Shown: positions 21,478 through 32,520 of the stretch, piece after piece
Layout of the letters: the number at the start of each line of letters is the position of its first letter
Numbering within the stretch: position 1 is the first letter of the stretch
NCBI GenBank assembly: GCA_037127315.1
Contig: JBBBDQ010000445.1
Location: 1,178,501-1,242,500 of the forward strand
Source of the DNA: Ascarosepion bandense
Lineage: Eukaryota > Mollusca > Cephalopoda > Sepiida > Sepiidae
DNA: 64,000 nucleotides
Reading direction: 5' to 3'
Position numbers and translations under genes: made by a program
Notes under the pieces: generated by a model
What the model saw: the letters and a program-made list of their open reading frames with translations, nothing else
What the model was told of the DNA's origin: nothing
Databases searched by the model: none

Positions 21478-21754
21478 TCATCATCATCATCATTTATCCA
21501 TCACACCCAATGGTGCATAGGGCAGCAACTTTTTGTTGCTGTTTCTGTAACAAACTGTTTTTTACAGGGCAAGGTTGTTAGCCCTGCACCCGACCCCCAA
21601 ACCTGGAGGACCGGTGGACCATTTTTGGTCTTTACATTTACAGCACCTGGTATTCCCAAATGGTCACCCATTTAAGTGCTGACCAGGCTTGATGTTGCTT
21701 AACTTTGGTGATCGGACAGGAACCGGTGTATTCAACATGATATAGCCGTAGACA
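21478..21754 (-). mobile_element. Composite repeat ending in 5S-like unit
   Basis: 21637-21754 is a clear minus-strand 5S-like unit ('acagcacctggtattccca' to 'gatatagccgta'). Directly joined at 21478-21636 is a different repeat with (ATC)n, 'ggttgttagccctgcaccc' and 'aacctggaggacc'. This second piece resembles a dispersed repeat common in cephalopod and other molluscan DNA. The order suggests either a SINE whose body is this repeat or an insertion beside it. Confidence 0.65.
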
Positions 21755-21799
21755 TGATTGCCAAGATGTTTCCTTTTCTCGCTACAATGTCTTCAGTCT

Positions 21800-21945
21800 A
21801 GGGTCAACTGGTATCTGTCCTATATATCCTCATAATATTCATCTCTTGTGCCTTCCTTTATGTTCTTACAACCATTTCATTTAGTAATCCACTAGCTTGA
21901 GTGGCTCTTGAACCTTTTTTTTATAATATTAAAAAAAGTAGTGTT
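21800..21945 (+). mobile_element. LINE 3' tail, second Jockey/CR1-like family
   Basis: The 'tccactagcttgagtggct' block followed by 'cttgaacc' and an A-rich end is shared with 26.9 kb and, in part, 42.23 kb. Coding sequence is not preserved. Confidence 0.5.
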
Positions 21946-23075
21946 TGAAGCTAATTATGCTAACTAGAAATTTTTATTTTGGAAGAAATGCTAAGTTGGA
22001 CAGGATACGAGACACATGCTGATATAAATAATAGAACCTTTTTATTTGATGTTGAGATTTTATACAATATTTACACACACACGCAGACAACCAATTTTAT
22101 AAAATTACTTTTCTTAGTTTTTTTTTTTCACTGATGACGACTTCTATGTGCTGTTTTTTTTCTTTTTTAATCATTTCACTGGATGCAAAGCAATAAAGCC
22201 ACTATGACACAAGAAATTTACCGAGTATAAAACAATATGGAAAAAAATTCTGAAAATATGTATAGAAATTGCATAGGAATGCTACCTTAAAATTGAAAGG
22301 CTTTTAAAAAAACCAAAAAGGATGATGTGCAAAATATTTGTTTGTATCCAGTGATTGAGTGGGACCTATGCAATAAATATTTTTATCTCACTCAAATGTC
22401 TAATATCTATCTATTGAATGTGTATGCATTGAATATGTTACACAATGTTGCTTGCATCTCTGCTTGAACAACTTCTGTGTGGGTGGACTGTACATGCATG
22501 TAAACATTCATATAAACACAAAAATGCCGAGTGGCACACCCATATAAACACATTAACCCCATGTATATTTGACATTAAAATCTCGTCTCCATTGTCTCTA
22601 TGCAATCCTGATAGCCTATGTTTTGATAGAATAAGCAAAAATAAATTTTTTGTTTTGCTCTAATATAAACAGATGACACCATATTAGCCTTTTAAGCACC
22701 CTAAATTGTTTTTCTTAATTTGGTTGCGCCTTTTTAAAACAAAAAACAAACAAAAAAAGAAAACTGAGGGTGCTATAGAGAATAGATTAATAAGTAAAAC
22801 ATTGTTGCTTTCTTTTCTCTTTTGGCCATTTTGATTTCTCTTCACACAACTTGAGGCAATTCTTTTACGTTTCTACTTTTTGGTTTCTTCCATTTTCATT
22901 TTTTTTTTTTTTTTTTTTAAAGCATCCATTGTTTTGAATTCTGTAGATTTTCAGTAATTGGCTGTTTCTGTGTTTAAAATTTAACCCAAACATAAACACT
23001 TTGGATTCCATCCCTGTTTTTCAGTCTCAAGTGTTTAAAGGAAATTTTGTTTCTGTTGATAGCTCCAGACTTCTT
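21946..23075. other. Unique AT-rich DNA
   Basis: No recognised gene or RNA. Opposed short open frames near 22440-22660 lack any known domain. Poly-T lies at about 22899-22918. Confidence 0.5.
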
Positions 23076-23077
23076 TT

Positions 23078-23530
23078 TCTTCTTCTTCTATGTGCCCTGT
23101 CCCTTCAGGACGTAGGCGATCATGGCTTTCCACGTCTCCCTATCCCTGGTGGCTCTTAGCACGCCTTCTCCTGTTACATCACACAACCCTGTCATCCACC
23201 TGATTAGGTTCTTCAAATATGTTATCCAGTGCTTTCCCCTGTCTCTTTTTCCTTCTATCTGGCCGGTTAGTATCAGATTCTCCAAGCCCTCCTTCCTCAT
23301 TGTGTGTCTCAGGAACTTCAGCTGTCTCTTCCTGATGCTCAGTATTAATTTCCTTTTTGTTTCCATCATTTCCTAAACTTTATTCACAGCATCCTTTTGT
23401 AAAACCACATTTCAGTTGCTTCAAGTTCTTCCTTCATCTTTGATATTGTCCAGCATTTGGTGCCATATTGAAGAACTGACATCTCATAGCAACCCAGTAC
23501 TCTCTTCTTTGTTTTTAGCAAAATTGTCTT
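23078..23530 (-). pseudogene. RTE-like LINE ORF C-terminus with (GAA)n tail
   Basis: A 93-codon minus frame (23369-23088) encodes MMETKRKLI, LRHTMRKEGLENLILTGQIE and AYVLKGQGT followed by a stop. The short 3' tail is (GAA)n-like (seen as 'cttctttttcttcttcttc' on plus), typical of RTE-clade elements. Upstream segments to about 23530 are out of frame. Confidence 0.85.
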
Positions 23531-23664
23531 TATGCTTAACCCATGGAATCAACATTCTGAAAAGAAATGTATGGCCGAACACATAAGTCAAGTAATACTG
23601 TTCATATGAGCAACTTTGCACTCGCCATTTTCCTCTCTTCAAATAGGATTTGTTTTGTTATGCA

Positions 23665-23840
23665 TAGTTTTAAAATAGTATACTTTATCCAAAATAACCA
23701 AAAGACAAAATTTGCTAAGGGCTATACAGGACAGGAAATTGTGGCAATCCAATGTTCCTACAATTGTAGTGCAGTCATGGTGCACTACAATTTTCTGTCC
23801 TTTGTAGCTCTTAATAAATGTTATCTTTTTGTTATCTCTC
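23665..23840. repeat. Hairpin of RTE-like 3'-end sequences
   Basis: 'ggacaggaaattgtgg' on the plus strand at 23729 faces its inverse 'ctacaattttctgtcc' at 23785, with flanking homology extending about 70 bp on each side. It joins the left end of the ~141-bp tandem array. Confidence 0.5.
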
Positions 23841-24415
23841 CTAAACCCTGTTCTTTCATCCACTTACTCAACCTCATTCTTCTTCCATGTGCTTTGTCCC
23901 TTCAGAACATTGGTGATCATGGCTCTCCACAAATTCCTATCCTTTGTAGCTCTTAATTAATTTTATCATTTTGTTATCTCTCCTAAACCCTGTTCTTTCA
24001 TCCACTTACTCAACCTCATTCTTCTTCTATGTGCAGTGTCCCTTCAGAACATTGGTGATCATGGCTCTTCACAAATTCCTGTCCTTTGTAGCTCTTAATA
24101 AATTTTATCATTTTGTTATCTCTCCTAAACCCTGTTCTTTCATCCACTTACTCAACCTCATTCTTCTTCTATGTGCTGTGTCCCTTCAGAACATTGGTGA
24201 TCATGGCTCTCCACAATTTCCTGTCCTTTGTAGCTCTTAATAAATTTTATCTTTTTGTTATCTCTCCTAAACCCTGTTCTTTCATCCACTTACTCAACCT
24301 CATTCTTCTTCTATGTGCTGTGTCTTCAGAACATTAGTGATCATGGCTCTTCACAAATTCCTGTCCTTTGTTGATCTTATGAAATTTTTGTCTTTTTGTT
24401 ATTGCTCCTAAACCT
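23800..24415 (-). repeat. ~141-bp tandem array from an RTE-like 3' end
   Basis: Four and a half head-to-tail units with period 140-143, measured between 'aacatt(g/a)gtgatcatgg' at 23905, 24048, 24189 and 24329. Each unit contains the complement of an RTE-like C-terminus and 3' end ('cccttcagaaca' matches 'cccttcaggacg' of the LINE copies) plus 'aaccctgttctttcatcc'. Open frames across it are by-products. Confidence 0.85.
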
Positions 24416-24755
24416 TGTTGTTCTTTTCATTTACACAAGCTTACTCCTCTTCTTTGAATTCTCTGTACCCCATCTACAAAATAGAATATGAATGTGGAGC
24501 ATGAACTGGATGAAGTTTCACATTGTGTCACTAGGTTTTGCTATTCTGAGTCAATTATGCATGACATGGTTCTGGATTTGTTTCCATTGTCTGTTTGTAT
24601 TTGTTTTCTTTGGAGAAAAATTACTACTGAAGCTCTTGCAATATTTAAAGAACCTTTTATGGAAGAAGATTTCAGGAAAACACAAGTCTATGATCAGAAT
24701 TCCTGTTACAAGTCTAGTGAAATGACACTGGAACATCAAGTATGATCTAGACAGC
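24416..24755. other. Unrecognised sequence
   Basis: Two overlapping open frames of about 80 codons on the plus strand (24488-24745) carry no domain I recognise. No splice-site or homology support for a host exon. Confidence 0.4.
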
Positions 24756-25064
24756 CTTCAGTCAGTCAATTAAGTGCCATGCATGACATATGATTAAGCA
24801 ATCATCACTCTTTCGTTCCATGATTGACGAAGCAGAAAATTTTCCTGCATTAGGTTGTTGTTCTTTTGACAGTAGAATGGTTGCCATCCAAGTCTATTGA
24901 ACCCAATCCATTTTGCTATCCAATCCATAACTGGAGAGAGAAGAGATGGATTCATGCATTTCCCAATCATATTTGTGTGTAAATGAATGCAATGAATCCA
25001 ACTGGAATTTGAACATGGCTTTACTAATTTTTCATTTCAAGCTGATACCAATTAGTGCACAAAA
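24756..25064 (-). mobile_element. tRNA-Ceph SINE copy, diverged
   Basis: The minus strand shows all blocks from the terminal 'cagtcaattaagtgccat' to the tRNA-like unit, with many substitutions; one of the older copies. Confidence 0.75.
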
Positions 25065-25384
25065 TGGATCCCTGTCAATTTCCGAGAAGCCAAAATGATG
25101 AAAAGTTTGACTTTATCAATGAAGGTCATCATCAAACTATTAGTGAGTTATTTGATGTAACTGTTTTGTCTTGGAGTTCATGTTGGCATAGATTAGCTCA
25201 AGATCAGAAATCTTTTAAACAATTCCAGTAATTTAGGAGTACCCTCTCTTATAAAGATATTCACAGAATTTGACCATTTCTTAAAAACTCTGTGATAAGA
25301 TCCTATAATGCTTTCAATTAAGTAAAAATATAAAAAACAAAATAACTTTTTCATTTAAGCATGTTAGGAACACTAAAATCAATC

Positions 25385-25985
25385 AGGTACAAAAATCTAA
25401 ATATTGGGGAAGATGTTCTAACAGAAAACAGAAAATGTGACACAGAGATCCGAAGTTGAATTGGCATGGTGAAAGAAGCATTCCAGAAGTTGAGTAAAGT
25501 ATTAAGAAACAGGACAATTTTGCTAGAAATAAAGAAGAGAGTACTGGATTGCTATGTGATGTCGGTTCTTCAATATGGCAGTGAATGTTTGACAATATTT
25601 TCGAAAATGAAGGAAAAACTTGAAGCAGCTGAAATGTGGTTCTACAGAAGGATACTGTGGATATCATGGACTGAGCATGTGAGCAATGTCAAGGTTTGGG
25701 GAAGGATGAAGACGAAAACGAAATTAATACTGAGCATCAAGAAGAGACAGCTGAAGTTCCTGGGACATGCAATGAGGAAGGAGGGCTTGGAGAACCTGAT
25801 ACTAACAGGCCAGACAGAAGGAAAGAGACAGGGGAAAGCAACAGATAACATATTTGAAGGACCTGATCAGGTGGATGATGGAACGAGGGTTGCATGGTGT
25901 AACAGGAGAAAGCGTGTTAAGAGCCACCAGGGATAGGGTGATGTGTAAAGCCATGATCGCCTACGTTCTGAAAGGACATGGCACA
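25385..25985 (+). pseudogene. RTE-like LINE ORF C-terminus
   Basis: A 156-codon plus frame (25466-25936) encodes MVKEAFQKLSKVLRNRTI, YGSECLTI.SKMKEKLEAAE, EMWFYRRILWISWTEHVSN, FLGHAMRKEGLENLILTGQT and GKATDN. It then shifts: the last segment with the YVLKGHGT-like end at about 25985 is in another frame. Longest continuous RTE-like frame here; catalytic RT motifs are absent. Confidence 0.85.
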
Positions 25986-25991
25986 TAAAAG

Positions 25992-26290
25992 AACTAGATT
26001 GGCATCTAGGTCCCAGTCTTTTACCATTGATATAGTTAACTGTAACTGCTACTTTTACTTCAACATTTTCTTTTCTTGCACCTCCCACCTGTGGAACTCC
26101 CTTCAGTTTACTTACTTCCCTGCTAGTTACAATCTTCAAAAATTTAAATGCATTATCAATTGTCATCTTCTATCTTCTTGAATCCCATTCATCTTTTATA
26201 CTTTTCTCGATTCATCCTGTACTCAGTTTTTTTCTCCCACTGTAACCCCATATGTACTGCTTTGGTTAAATGATTTAAAAAAAAAAAATT
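25992..26290 (+). mobile_element. Jockey/CR1-like LINE 3' end
   Basis: Starts at the TRLA-RS-F-like segment ('actagattggcatctagg' class) immediately after the RTE-like end, passes the 'cctgtggaactcccttc' motif and 'cattatcaattgtcatctt', and ends A-rich at about 26289. Its sequence at 26150-26180 serves as the uninterrupted reference for the Helitron target at 28.86 kb. Confidence 0.8.
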
Positions 26291-26559
26291 CATCAGAGTT
26301 TTCAAACGTGTAGCCATCTTGTTTCAGTAAAAAGATGTGTGCATGATCCATCACTAAAGTTGCTAGAAATATGATCATTTTACCTGAACCACTGCAGTAA
26401 GTACCTGATTCCCTTTGTTAGACTCTATCTTTATAAGAGCTAGATGAGACCAGAAATCGAGTACTGGTACCGTATCTGAGTTGGAGCGGCCAAGTCTTTG
26501 CTTTCCAGTCATGTTAGTCCAAAAGCAAGGCCCTGTAAGTGATGAATTACTTTCTCCCC

Positions 26560-26962
26560 TACAACCCCCTTCCTACAGATGAAATGTTGTATGCCTCTTG
26601 CTACTCTATCGCTATATCCATGTAAAATATTCAAGCAATCTATATCCCTTAGTTCTACTTCCGAGCTAAGACCTCACCATGTTGTGTACACTGAGGTGAA
26701 CTGCCCTCATTCCCTTTCTATTCAATTAATGAGAAATAAGTTGAACAGCTTTGTGCAAACTGCTATTTTGTGGAACTGACTCTCAAAAGGATGCTTTCCT
26801 AACCACTACAATCTTAGCCTGTTCAATCTCGGGTTAACCATTATCTTTCTCTCATATTCTCATGAACTGCATCTCTTAGCTTTTTTTATACAACAATCGT
26901 GTTCCAGTAACCCTCTAGCTTGAGTGGATTTTTGGCCTTGTTTAAGATGAATATTAGTAAAA
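26560..26962 (+). pseudogene. Jockey/CR1-like LINE C-terminus, second family
   Basis: The plus strand encodes a short remnant with HPLSIQ-like and LWN-LS..CFP..YNL-like positions, then the 3' tail 'ctctagcttgagtgg'. The order is that of Jockey/CR1 C-termini, but the tail differs from the main family. Confidence 0.55.
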
Positions 26963-27516
26963 ACACACACACGCACACATTGGTTATGCCTGGCTAACAA
27001 AATATTAAAAAATGCAAACTTGAATTTTCAAACAATATTTTCCTACTGTGATGCGATTTAGATTTTTGTAAGTTTCTTGTTCCACGTATTTTGTGTTGTC
27101 TCCCTGAGCCATTTCTGCATTTTAATTTCTAATCCCAAGTCACATGGCTGTTATTTTCTTACTTATTTCTGAAATTTCCCAAATTTGTCTTTGGAATGCA
27201 GTGAATTAGCTTTATCAAGCCAGCGACAATGTCAATGTTACCAGCAAACACGATCTTCTTGGATTTTGTTTCATTCAGATTAATTTCTTCTTTGTTAGTT
27301 TTTATCATGACATTTTTCTCTGGACCTTATGACCTAACTCACTGGAAGGCCATGGGTTCGATGTAAAGTTTAGTGGGGATCAGGTCCAATCAAGCTGCAG
27401 GAAATGAATTAAGAGGGAGATGCACAGCCAGGTGCCATCACTGGCTATCAAACCCTTTTCTATGGTTGTTGTAAAAAGACATGCCACTTTTATATCGGAC
27501 TTCACATACTGTTTAG
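26963..27516. other. Unrecognised sequence
   Basis: Contains a short (AC)n at 26963-26979. No gene, RNA or repeat recognised. Confidence 0.4.
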
Positions 27517-28003
27517 GCTTATGGCCATATCACATTGAATACACCAGTTCTCGCTCGATCACTGAAGTTAAGCAACGTTGAGCCTGGTCAGTACTTAGAT
27601 GGGTGACCGCTTGGGAATACCAGGTGCTGTAAGTGTTTAGTGATGGATGTGCGTTGTGGTGCAGTGGATATCGGCTTGGAAATAGAAATCGGTGAGCCAA
27701 GTTCGAATTCCAGTTGAATACCCTGCATTCACTTAAGCACTGGTACCCTTAGGAAAGGTATTAATCCGCCCCTTCCCTCCAGTTATGGGTTAAATAACAG
27801 GGTAAGGACTTGGGGATCCTACCCTTAAAAACAAATCCTAATGAAGTTTGGTTCTAAAAAAGAAAAAAGTATTACTAGATACAAAAAACTTATATAAAAC
27901 AATAAATTGTTGAAAGAAAAAGGTATTACCAGCAATAAATAAATAAAATTTAGTTGGCAATAAATGACCTGCCAAGGTTGATATGCCATAAAAAACAAAG
28001 CAA
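27517..28003 (+). mobile_element. 5S-tRNA SINE, short-tail subfamily
   Basis: The best 5S-like unit in the window (27517-27634): 'gaagttaagcaacgttgag', 'gatgggtgaccgcttggg' and 'accaggtgctgtaag'. The tRNA-like unit follows (27645-27719) with 'gtggtgcagtggatatcgg' and 'agttcgaattcc'. The linker runs to 'gggttaaataacaggg', then a body without the Ceph-like block and the tail 'gacctgccaaggttgatatg'. Internal polymerase III elements (5S box A and box C, tRNA boxes A and B) are all readable. Confidence 0.85.
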
Positions 28004-28474
28004 CAAATATACTGTTTAAATGTCTGTGCAAATGTGAATGACCCTCCCAAATCTTTGTTCTTGAAACTAACCCCAGAAAAATGTCAGGATATAGAAAAGA
28101 ACAGATAATGTTTTGCTCTGAAATAAGTAAAAACAGTCTTTTTTTTTTTCAATGAAATTGTCACTAACTTCTTGCAATGTTTGATTGGCATTTGTTTTCA
28201 AATCATTAAGAAATTATGTTACACCCCATCCAGAAGTGTTGAAAAATATTGTAAATTTTACAAATTTTTTGTTGCAATTTGTTTGAAAGTTACATCAGAT
28301 TTTTATAAATTTTTTTATAATTTTTCAGGTGTTTTTGACAGGGGTGTAAATTCTTTTTTTTTTTTTTTAATTCTTTTTTTAGAATTTCTTATTTATTTAT
28401 TTTTTTAAGATGGGGGGAGGGAAAACCCTAAAAAAAGTGAAAGTTAACATTATTTACACATCTACATGTAGACA

Positions 28475-28690
28475 TGCAAACTATTGTTCTCATCTTTATT
28501 GTTGCTATCACAATGTTTCAGCCATTTCTGACCTTCATCAGATGCATGTTGATCTAGGTAACTTAAAGGGAATTTTGAACTAAACCTTTTATTTAATCTA
28601 TGAGTAGATTGTTCTCTTCCCATTGTCCATGTATAAGGATATCTTGTCTAACTCTTTATATTTTTAATAGTTGGGAGTTCAATCCCTGGG
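28475..28690 (-). mobile_element. Penelope-like fragment with decayed hammerhead
   Basis: On the minus strand CTGATGA (28541-28535) is followed by an imperfect stem II and GAAAC (28519-28515), then 'attgtgatagcaacaat', which folds as a stem III remnant. Related pieces lie at 1-110 bp, 2665-2715 bp, 32.2-32.5 kb and 46.3-46.5 kb ('gaattttgaactga', 'ttctcattccactgcccat'). Confidence 0.5.
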
Positions 28691-28757
28691 CTAAGTAGTG
28701 TATACTTAAGCATAAACTGAGCAGCACTAAAAATAAGAAACCAGCAAGATATTCCTA

Positions 28758-29171
28758 GATATTCTTTTCTTGCACTTCCCACCTGTGGAACTCCCTTTCA
28801 TTTACTTGCTTCCCTGATAGCTACAATTTACAAAAATTTGAATGCAATGTCAATTGTTATCTAAATCTAATCTAAACTTATTTATAAATGGAACTTTGTG
28901 TGTGTATGTGTCCATTACCTATAGACTTCGAAACGGCTGAACCGATTTTCTTGAAAATTTACACTGTTGTACTATAAGCGTCTGCGAGTGTTCTTAGCTA
29001 GGTTTTGTGTCGAGGTACCCCCGATAAATATTGAAAATCGATAATAAAAAAAATGGGTTATAGAAGGAGTGGTCTGATTTTAATCAAATTTGATGCACTC
29101 ATAGACAAAGACATAAGAAGTGATATTCAAAAGTTTCAAAGTTGCAGTTCTTACAATAGTGCAGAAAATCG

Positions 29172-29211
<40 letters not shown>

Positions 29212-29530
29212 CAAGATGTTTGTGTGTGCGTGTCTGTTTATCTGTCTGTATGTCCTTTATACAAATCCACAATTTCTATCCGATTCTTACCAAACTTCAC
29301 ACAAATATTCTTTAGGCTGAGTCTGAGCTCCAGAACCATGGATTAGTTTTAAATCTTTCATTACACCTGAGCAATGCCGGGCTATACCACTAGTCTTCTA
29401 TCTTCCTGAATTCCATTCTTTTATCATTTCTTCAGTACTCTATTTACTCAGTCTTTTCTCTCTTACTGTAACCCCCCTGCACGCTAGTGGCAGTCCCACC
29501 TTGCTTGGGGGTGAAATGCTTATAAAAAAT
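28758..29530 (+). mobile_element. Jockey/CR1-like LINE 3' end split by Helitron
   Basis: 28758-28859 holds 'cacctgtggaactcccttt', 'ttccctgatagctacaa' and 'aatgcaatgtcaattgtta'. After the Helitron the same LINE resumes at 29394 with 'tcttctatcttcctgaattc' and reaches the tail 'agtggcagtcccacc' and 'gggggtgaaatgcttat'. Joining the halves restores the consensus seen at 26.15 kb. Confidence 0.9.
28860..29393 (+). mobile_element. Non-autonomous Helitron, copy 3
   Basis: Begins TC at 28860, ends CTAG at 29390-29393, with the subterminal inverted repeat (cctgagcaatgccggg) just before. It sits exactly between A (28859) and T (29394) of the host LINE with no duplication, the diagnostic Helitron insertion pattern. 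Interior: 'gttgtactataagcgtctg' class block and a (TA)n tract at about 29173-29206. No protein is encoded. Confidence 0.9.
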
Positions 29531-29901
29531 AAGAATAATCTAATCAAGTCTTTTCAGAATAGAAAAATCAACAGGATTTAATAAAAAATTAAATTACTGC
29601 TTTCTTTTAACTTTCTTTAGGACAGATTCTCTCTAGTCGTAAAAAGATTCGATGAATAGCATAAAAATGATTCTCAGTAATTACTGGCTATGAAATAAGA
29701 CCTACACATATGCGTGTTTGTCACAAAAGTGCTGACTAAATGAATGCAAGTGGATTCGTAGTGTAGAAGAAACACTTGTCAGCCAACTTTTCAATTGTGT
29801 TGACTGATTATCCGAATAATTCTTTCAGGGTCTGCTTTTCTTTTTAGTTTATTTATTTATTTTTACAACTTTTTATTTACTTTGAAAGTCTTATATGATT
29901 C

Positions 29902-29960
<59 letters not shown>

Positions 29961-30079
29961 AGTTCTTGTGTGAGCTAAAATTTAGAAAATGAATAAATGC
30001 AAGGTTCAGGCATGGAGAGAGGGGTGTGCAACCATTGTTAATTTTTGGTTAGTATTTCTTTTATCTTCATTTCACTTGA

Positions 30080-30110
<31 letters not shown>

Positions 30111-30203
30111 ACTATTAGTAGTAGCAATAATCTCTCAAACGTTTCTTAGATTAAGCATTATCAACCACTATTCATTTTTAACTAGTATTTCTTTTGCAAG
30201 AAT
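29531..30203. other. Unique DNA with (GT)n(TA)n microsatellite
   Basis: The microsatellite at about 29902-29957 and a poly-T at 30080-30105 are the only structured parts. No gene seen. Confidence 0.5.
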
Positions 30204-30512
30204 TCAGTCAGTTGAGTTCCATATGTGGTACACACTTGGGCAATCATGTCTCAAAAGAGACATGACTGACTGGGCAGAAGATTATCCCACAGTAAGTTGC
30301 CATTGCTTTCTGTGCTAGACTGGTTGCCAACCAAGGCAACCCAATCTGTTCTATTATTTAACCCATAAATGGAGGGAAGTGATGGCTTAATACCTTTCTC
30401 AAGGGTATTTGTGCATAAGTGAATGCAAAGAATTCAACTGGAATTCAAACTCAGCTCCCCAATTTCTTGTTCAGAGTCAATATCCCCTGCACCACAATGC
30501 ACATTGCAGGAA
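30204..30512 (-). mobile_element. tRNA-Ceph SINE copy
   Basis: Well-preserved minus-strand copy: terminal 'cagtcagttgagttccata', palindrome 'gtctcaaaagagac', linker, and tRNA-like unit to 'gcaccacaatgcaca'. Confidence 0.85.
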
Positions 30513-30593
30513 TTACACTTGTAATAAGACACCTGTTAGGTGGAGCTGTTTTAAGACTATAAAAGCTCAAGCATACTCTTTCTTTTTTTACTG

Positions 30594-30835
30594 GCTTTAT
30601 GGCCATATCATGTTAAAAAACACTGGTTCTTGTATGATCACCAAACTTAAGCAACACTGAGCCTGGTCAGTACCTAGATGGGTGACCACTTGGAAAATAC
30701 CAGATTGTGTAAGCGTGGATATTTATAATTGTGATGTAAGTGATAGCAGTTCAGAATTGGTAATCAGGAGGTTGAGTCATGTTCCTTATATTCACATGCA
30801 TTATATTCGTTTATATTTTATGAGAAAGGTTTTAT
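30594..30835 (+). mobile_element. 5S-tRNA SINE, body lost or diverged
   Basis: The 5S-like unit from 'ggctttatggccatatcat' to 'gattgtgtaagc' and a diverged tRNA-like unit ('gtgatgtaagtgatagc', 'gaggttgagtca'). The body beyond 'tattcacatgca' is not alignable. Confidence 0.7.
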
Positions 30836-31165
30836 AAATTCCAACTGAAAGAGAAAATAATGACATAATATGTTGATATTCCACACTACTTCAACAAAAG
30901 GTTAGGAAGGAAACATCCATCAATATTGGAAATAGCAAAAACAGTAATTTAACTTGAGAAAACCATTTTCCTGATAAATAATTGGAGTAGATAGACTAAA
31001 CTGTCACCCGGTTCACACTCCACCCAAGTCTATTGAACAGGTGAAGAGGCTCATCACTTGTTCCCTGTTTAGGATGTGGTTTCCGGCTTTCTCTTTTCCA
31101 ATCTCTTCATTCTTACGTAGCCCCCCCCCATCAGTGGTGTTACCGCCTTGCTCAGGGTGATATGA

Positions 31166-32170
31166 TTGTTAGGATGCCCGCGTCTATTCGGCTATAATGG
31201 ACTATTCCATTACTATGTAAAGTAATGGTGGCATTTACGTAGACTTCCGGTGACGACCTGGAAGTACCCATTGCTCATACTACGTCTTACGACGGTTGAG
31301 ACGATTAACCCCTATTCTCGTATTGGATACTAATAACCTTTGGAAATACTATTTTCATGGAATACAACAATTAACCTATTCCTGTTGTTGAGTTATTTAT
31401 TCTTGCTCACGACATAACAGATTAAAAGAAATAATTGTTAAATTTCAACCGAGTGTAGCATTGGCTGCTCAATCAATAAATGTCAAATGTTTCCTTACAA
31501 GGAAGTGGTTAATATTACCATTAGAGATGAGGAGAATGGGTATTACACTTTGATCCCATCCCAGGGAATGAAGAGAAGCATAATTCGAGTAGCACATATA
31601 ATAGTTTTGTAATGACAATTGTTTTTCGTTCGGGAGTGTGGTGTAATTGGCAAAAATGCCCAACAAATGGAATTTACAAAGTTCTCAACAAGAAAAGGAA
31701 AAAAAAAAAACAGGGCAAAATAATTCTAAGCAAATAATATATATGTAAGCCAAAACAAGACAAACCAATCGTAATAAGGTGAGAACTTAAAAATATAAGA
31801 ATTCAAAAGAAAAGTCAAGTGATTATAGTGTACTGACTTCAAGACAAGAAAGTACAAAGATATATCTGAGACCCTGAAGTGGTTAATTTTTATTGGTTAG
31901 GAAGAAATCATAGCATGCATCTGTAGGATTTGTCTATAAATTTGGGGAGGGGGATAGTTTTGGCAGTTATTCCTCCAAGGATTGGAACCATCAAAGAACC
32001 ATTTCAATTTTTTTATAATTCTCTTCAAAAAAATTTATATTTCTGAGATGGCGTAGTATTTACAGTATTTGCACTATTGTCCTTTATTACCATTTATTTA
32101 AAGATTCATTACCATATATCTTTATTACCATTTGTACACCGTTTAATAATAGATCATTCTATTTGTCTAT
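31166..32170. other. Interior of the composite foldback
   Basis: Unique sequence without a recognised gene. It includes 'gtaatggtggcatttacgta' near 31220-31240. No homology to other parts of the window. Confidence 0.45.
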
Positions 32171-32174
32171 ATTT

Positions 32175-32520
32175 CTGAGATGACGTACTTACATTATTAG
32201 CACTACTGTCCTCATCTTTGTTGCCATTTGTATGATGTCTTGGTTGCTGTATGCTCTGCCCTTCTTCTGGTGCTAGGAGTTTTGAACCGAACACTTTATC
32301 ACAATCACTGGGTTACATGAACTCCATTCTTTGCGTAGTAATGCCTCAATTGGAGATAACTCATGACTTCCAATCGAGGCATTACTACGCAAGGAATGGA
32401 GTTCATATAACCCAGTGATTGTAACAAAGAGTTTGGTTCAAAACTCCTAGCACTGAAGAAGGCTGGAGTGTACAACAGCCGAAACGTCATACAAATGGCA
32501 ACAAAGATGAGGACAAAAGT
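32175..32520. repeat. Long palindrome with hammerhead-like relics
   Basis: Arms of about 150 bp (32190-32345 and 32372-32515) are inverted copies: 'ggagttttgaaccgaac' versus 'gtttggttcaaaactcc', 'cgtagtaatgcctc' versus 'gaggcattactacg'. The right arm shows CTGAAGA (CTGATGA with one change), stem II 'ggctg...cagcc' and GAAACGT, the arrangement found in Penelope-like element repeats. Inverted repeat organisation is also known for these elements. Confidence 0.6.

Noticed and set aside
22438..22663. Opposed ~70-codon frames as a small gene
   Set aside because: No recognisable domain, splice context or codon signal.
27517..27634. Functional 5S rRNA gene
   Set aside because: It is diverged, lacks the expected terminator context, is followed by a tRNA-like unit, and recurs in many diverged copies; it is a SINE head.
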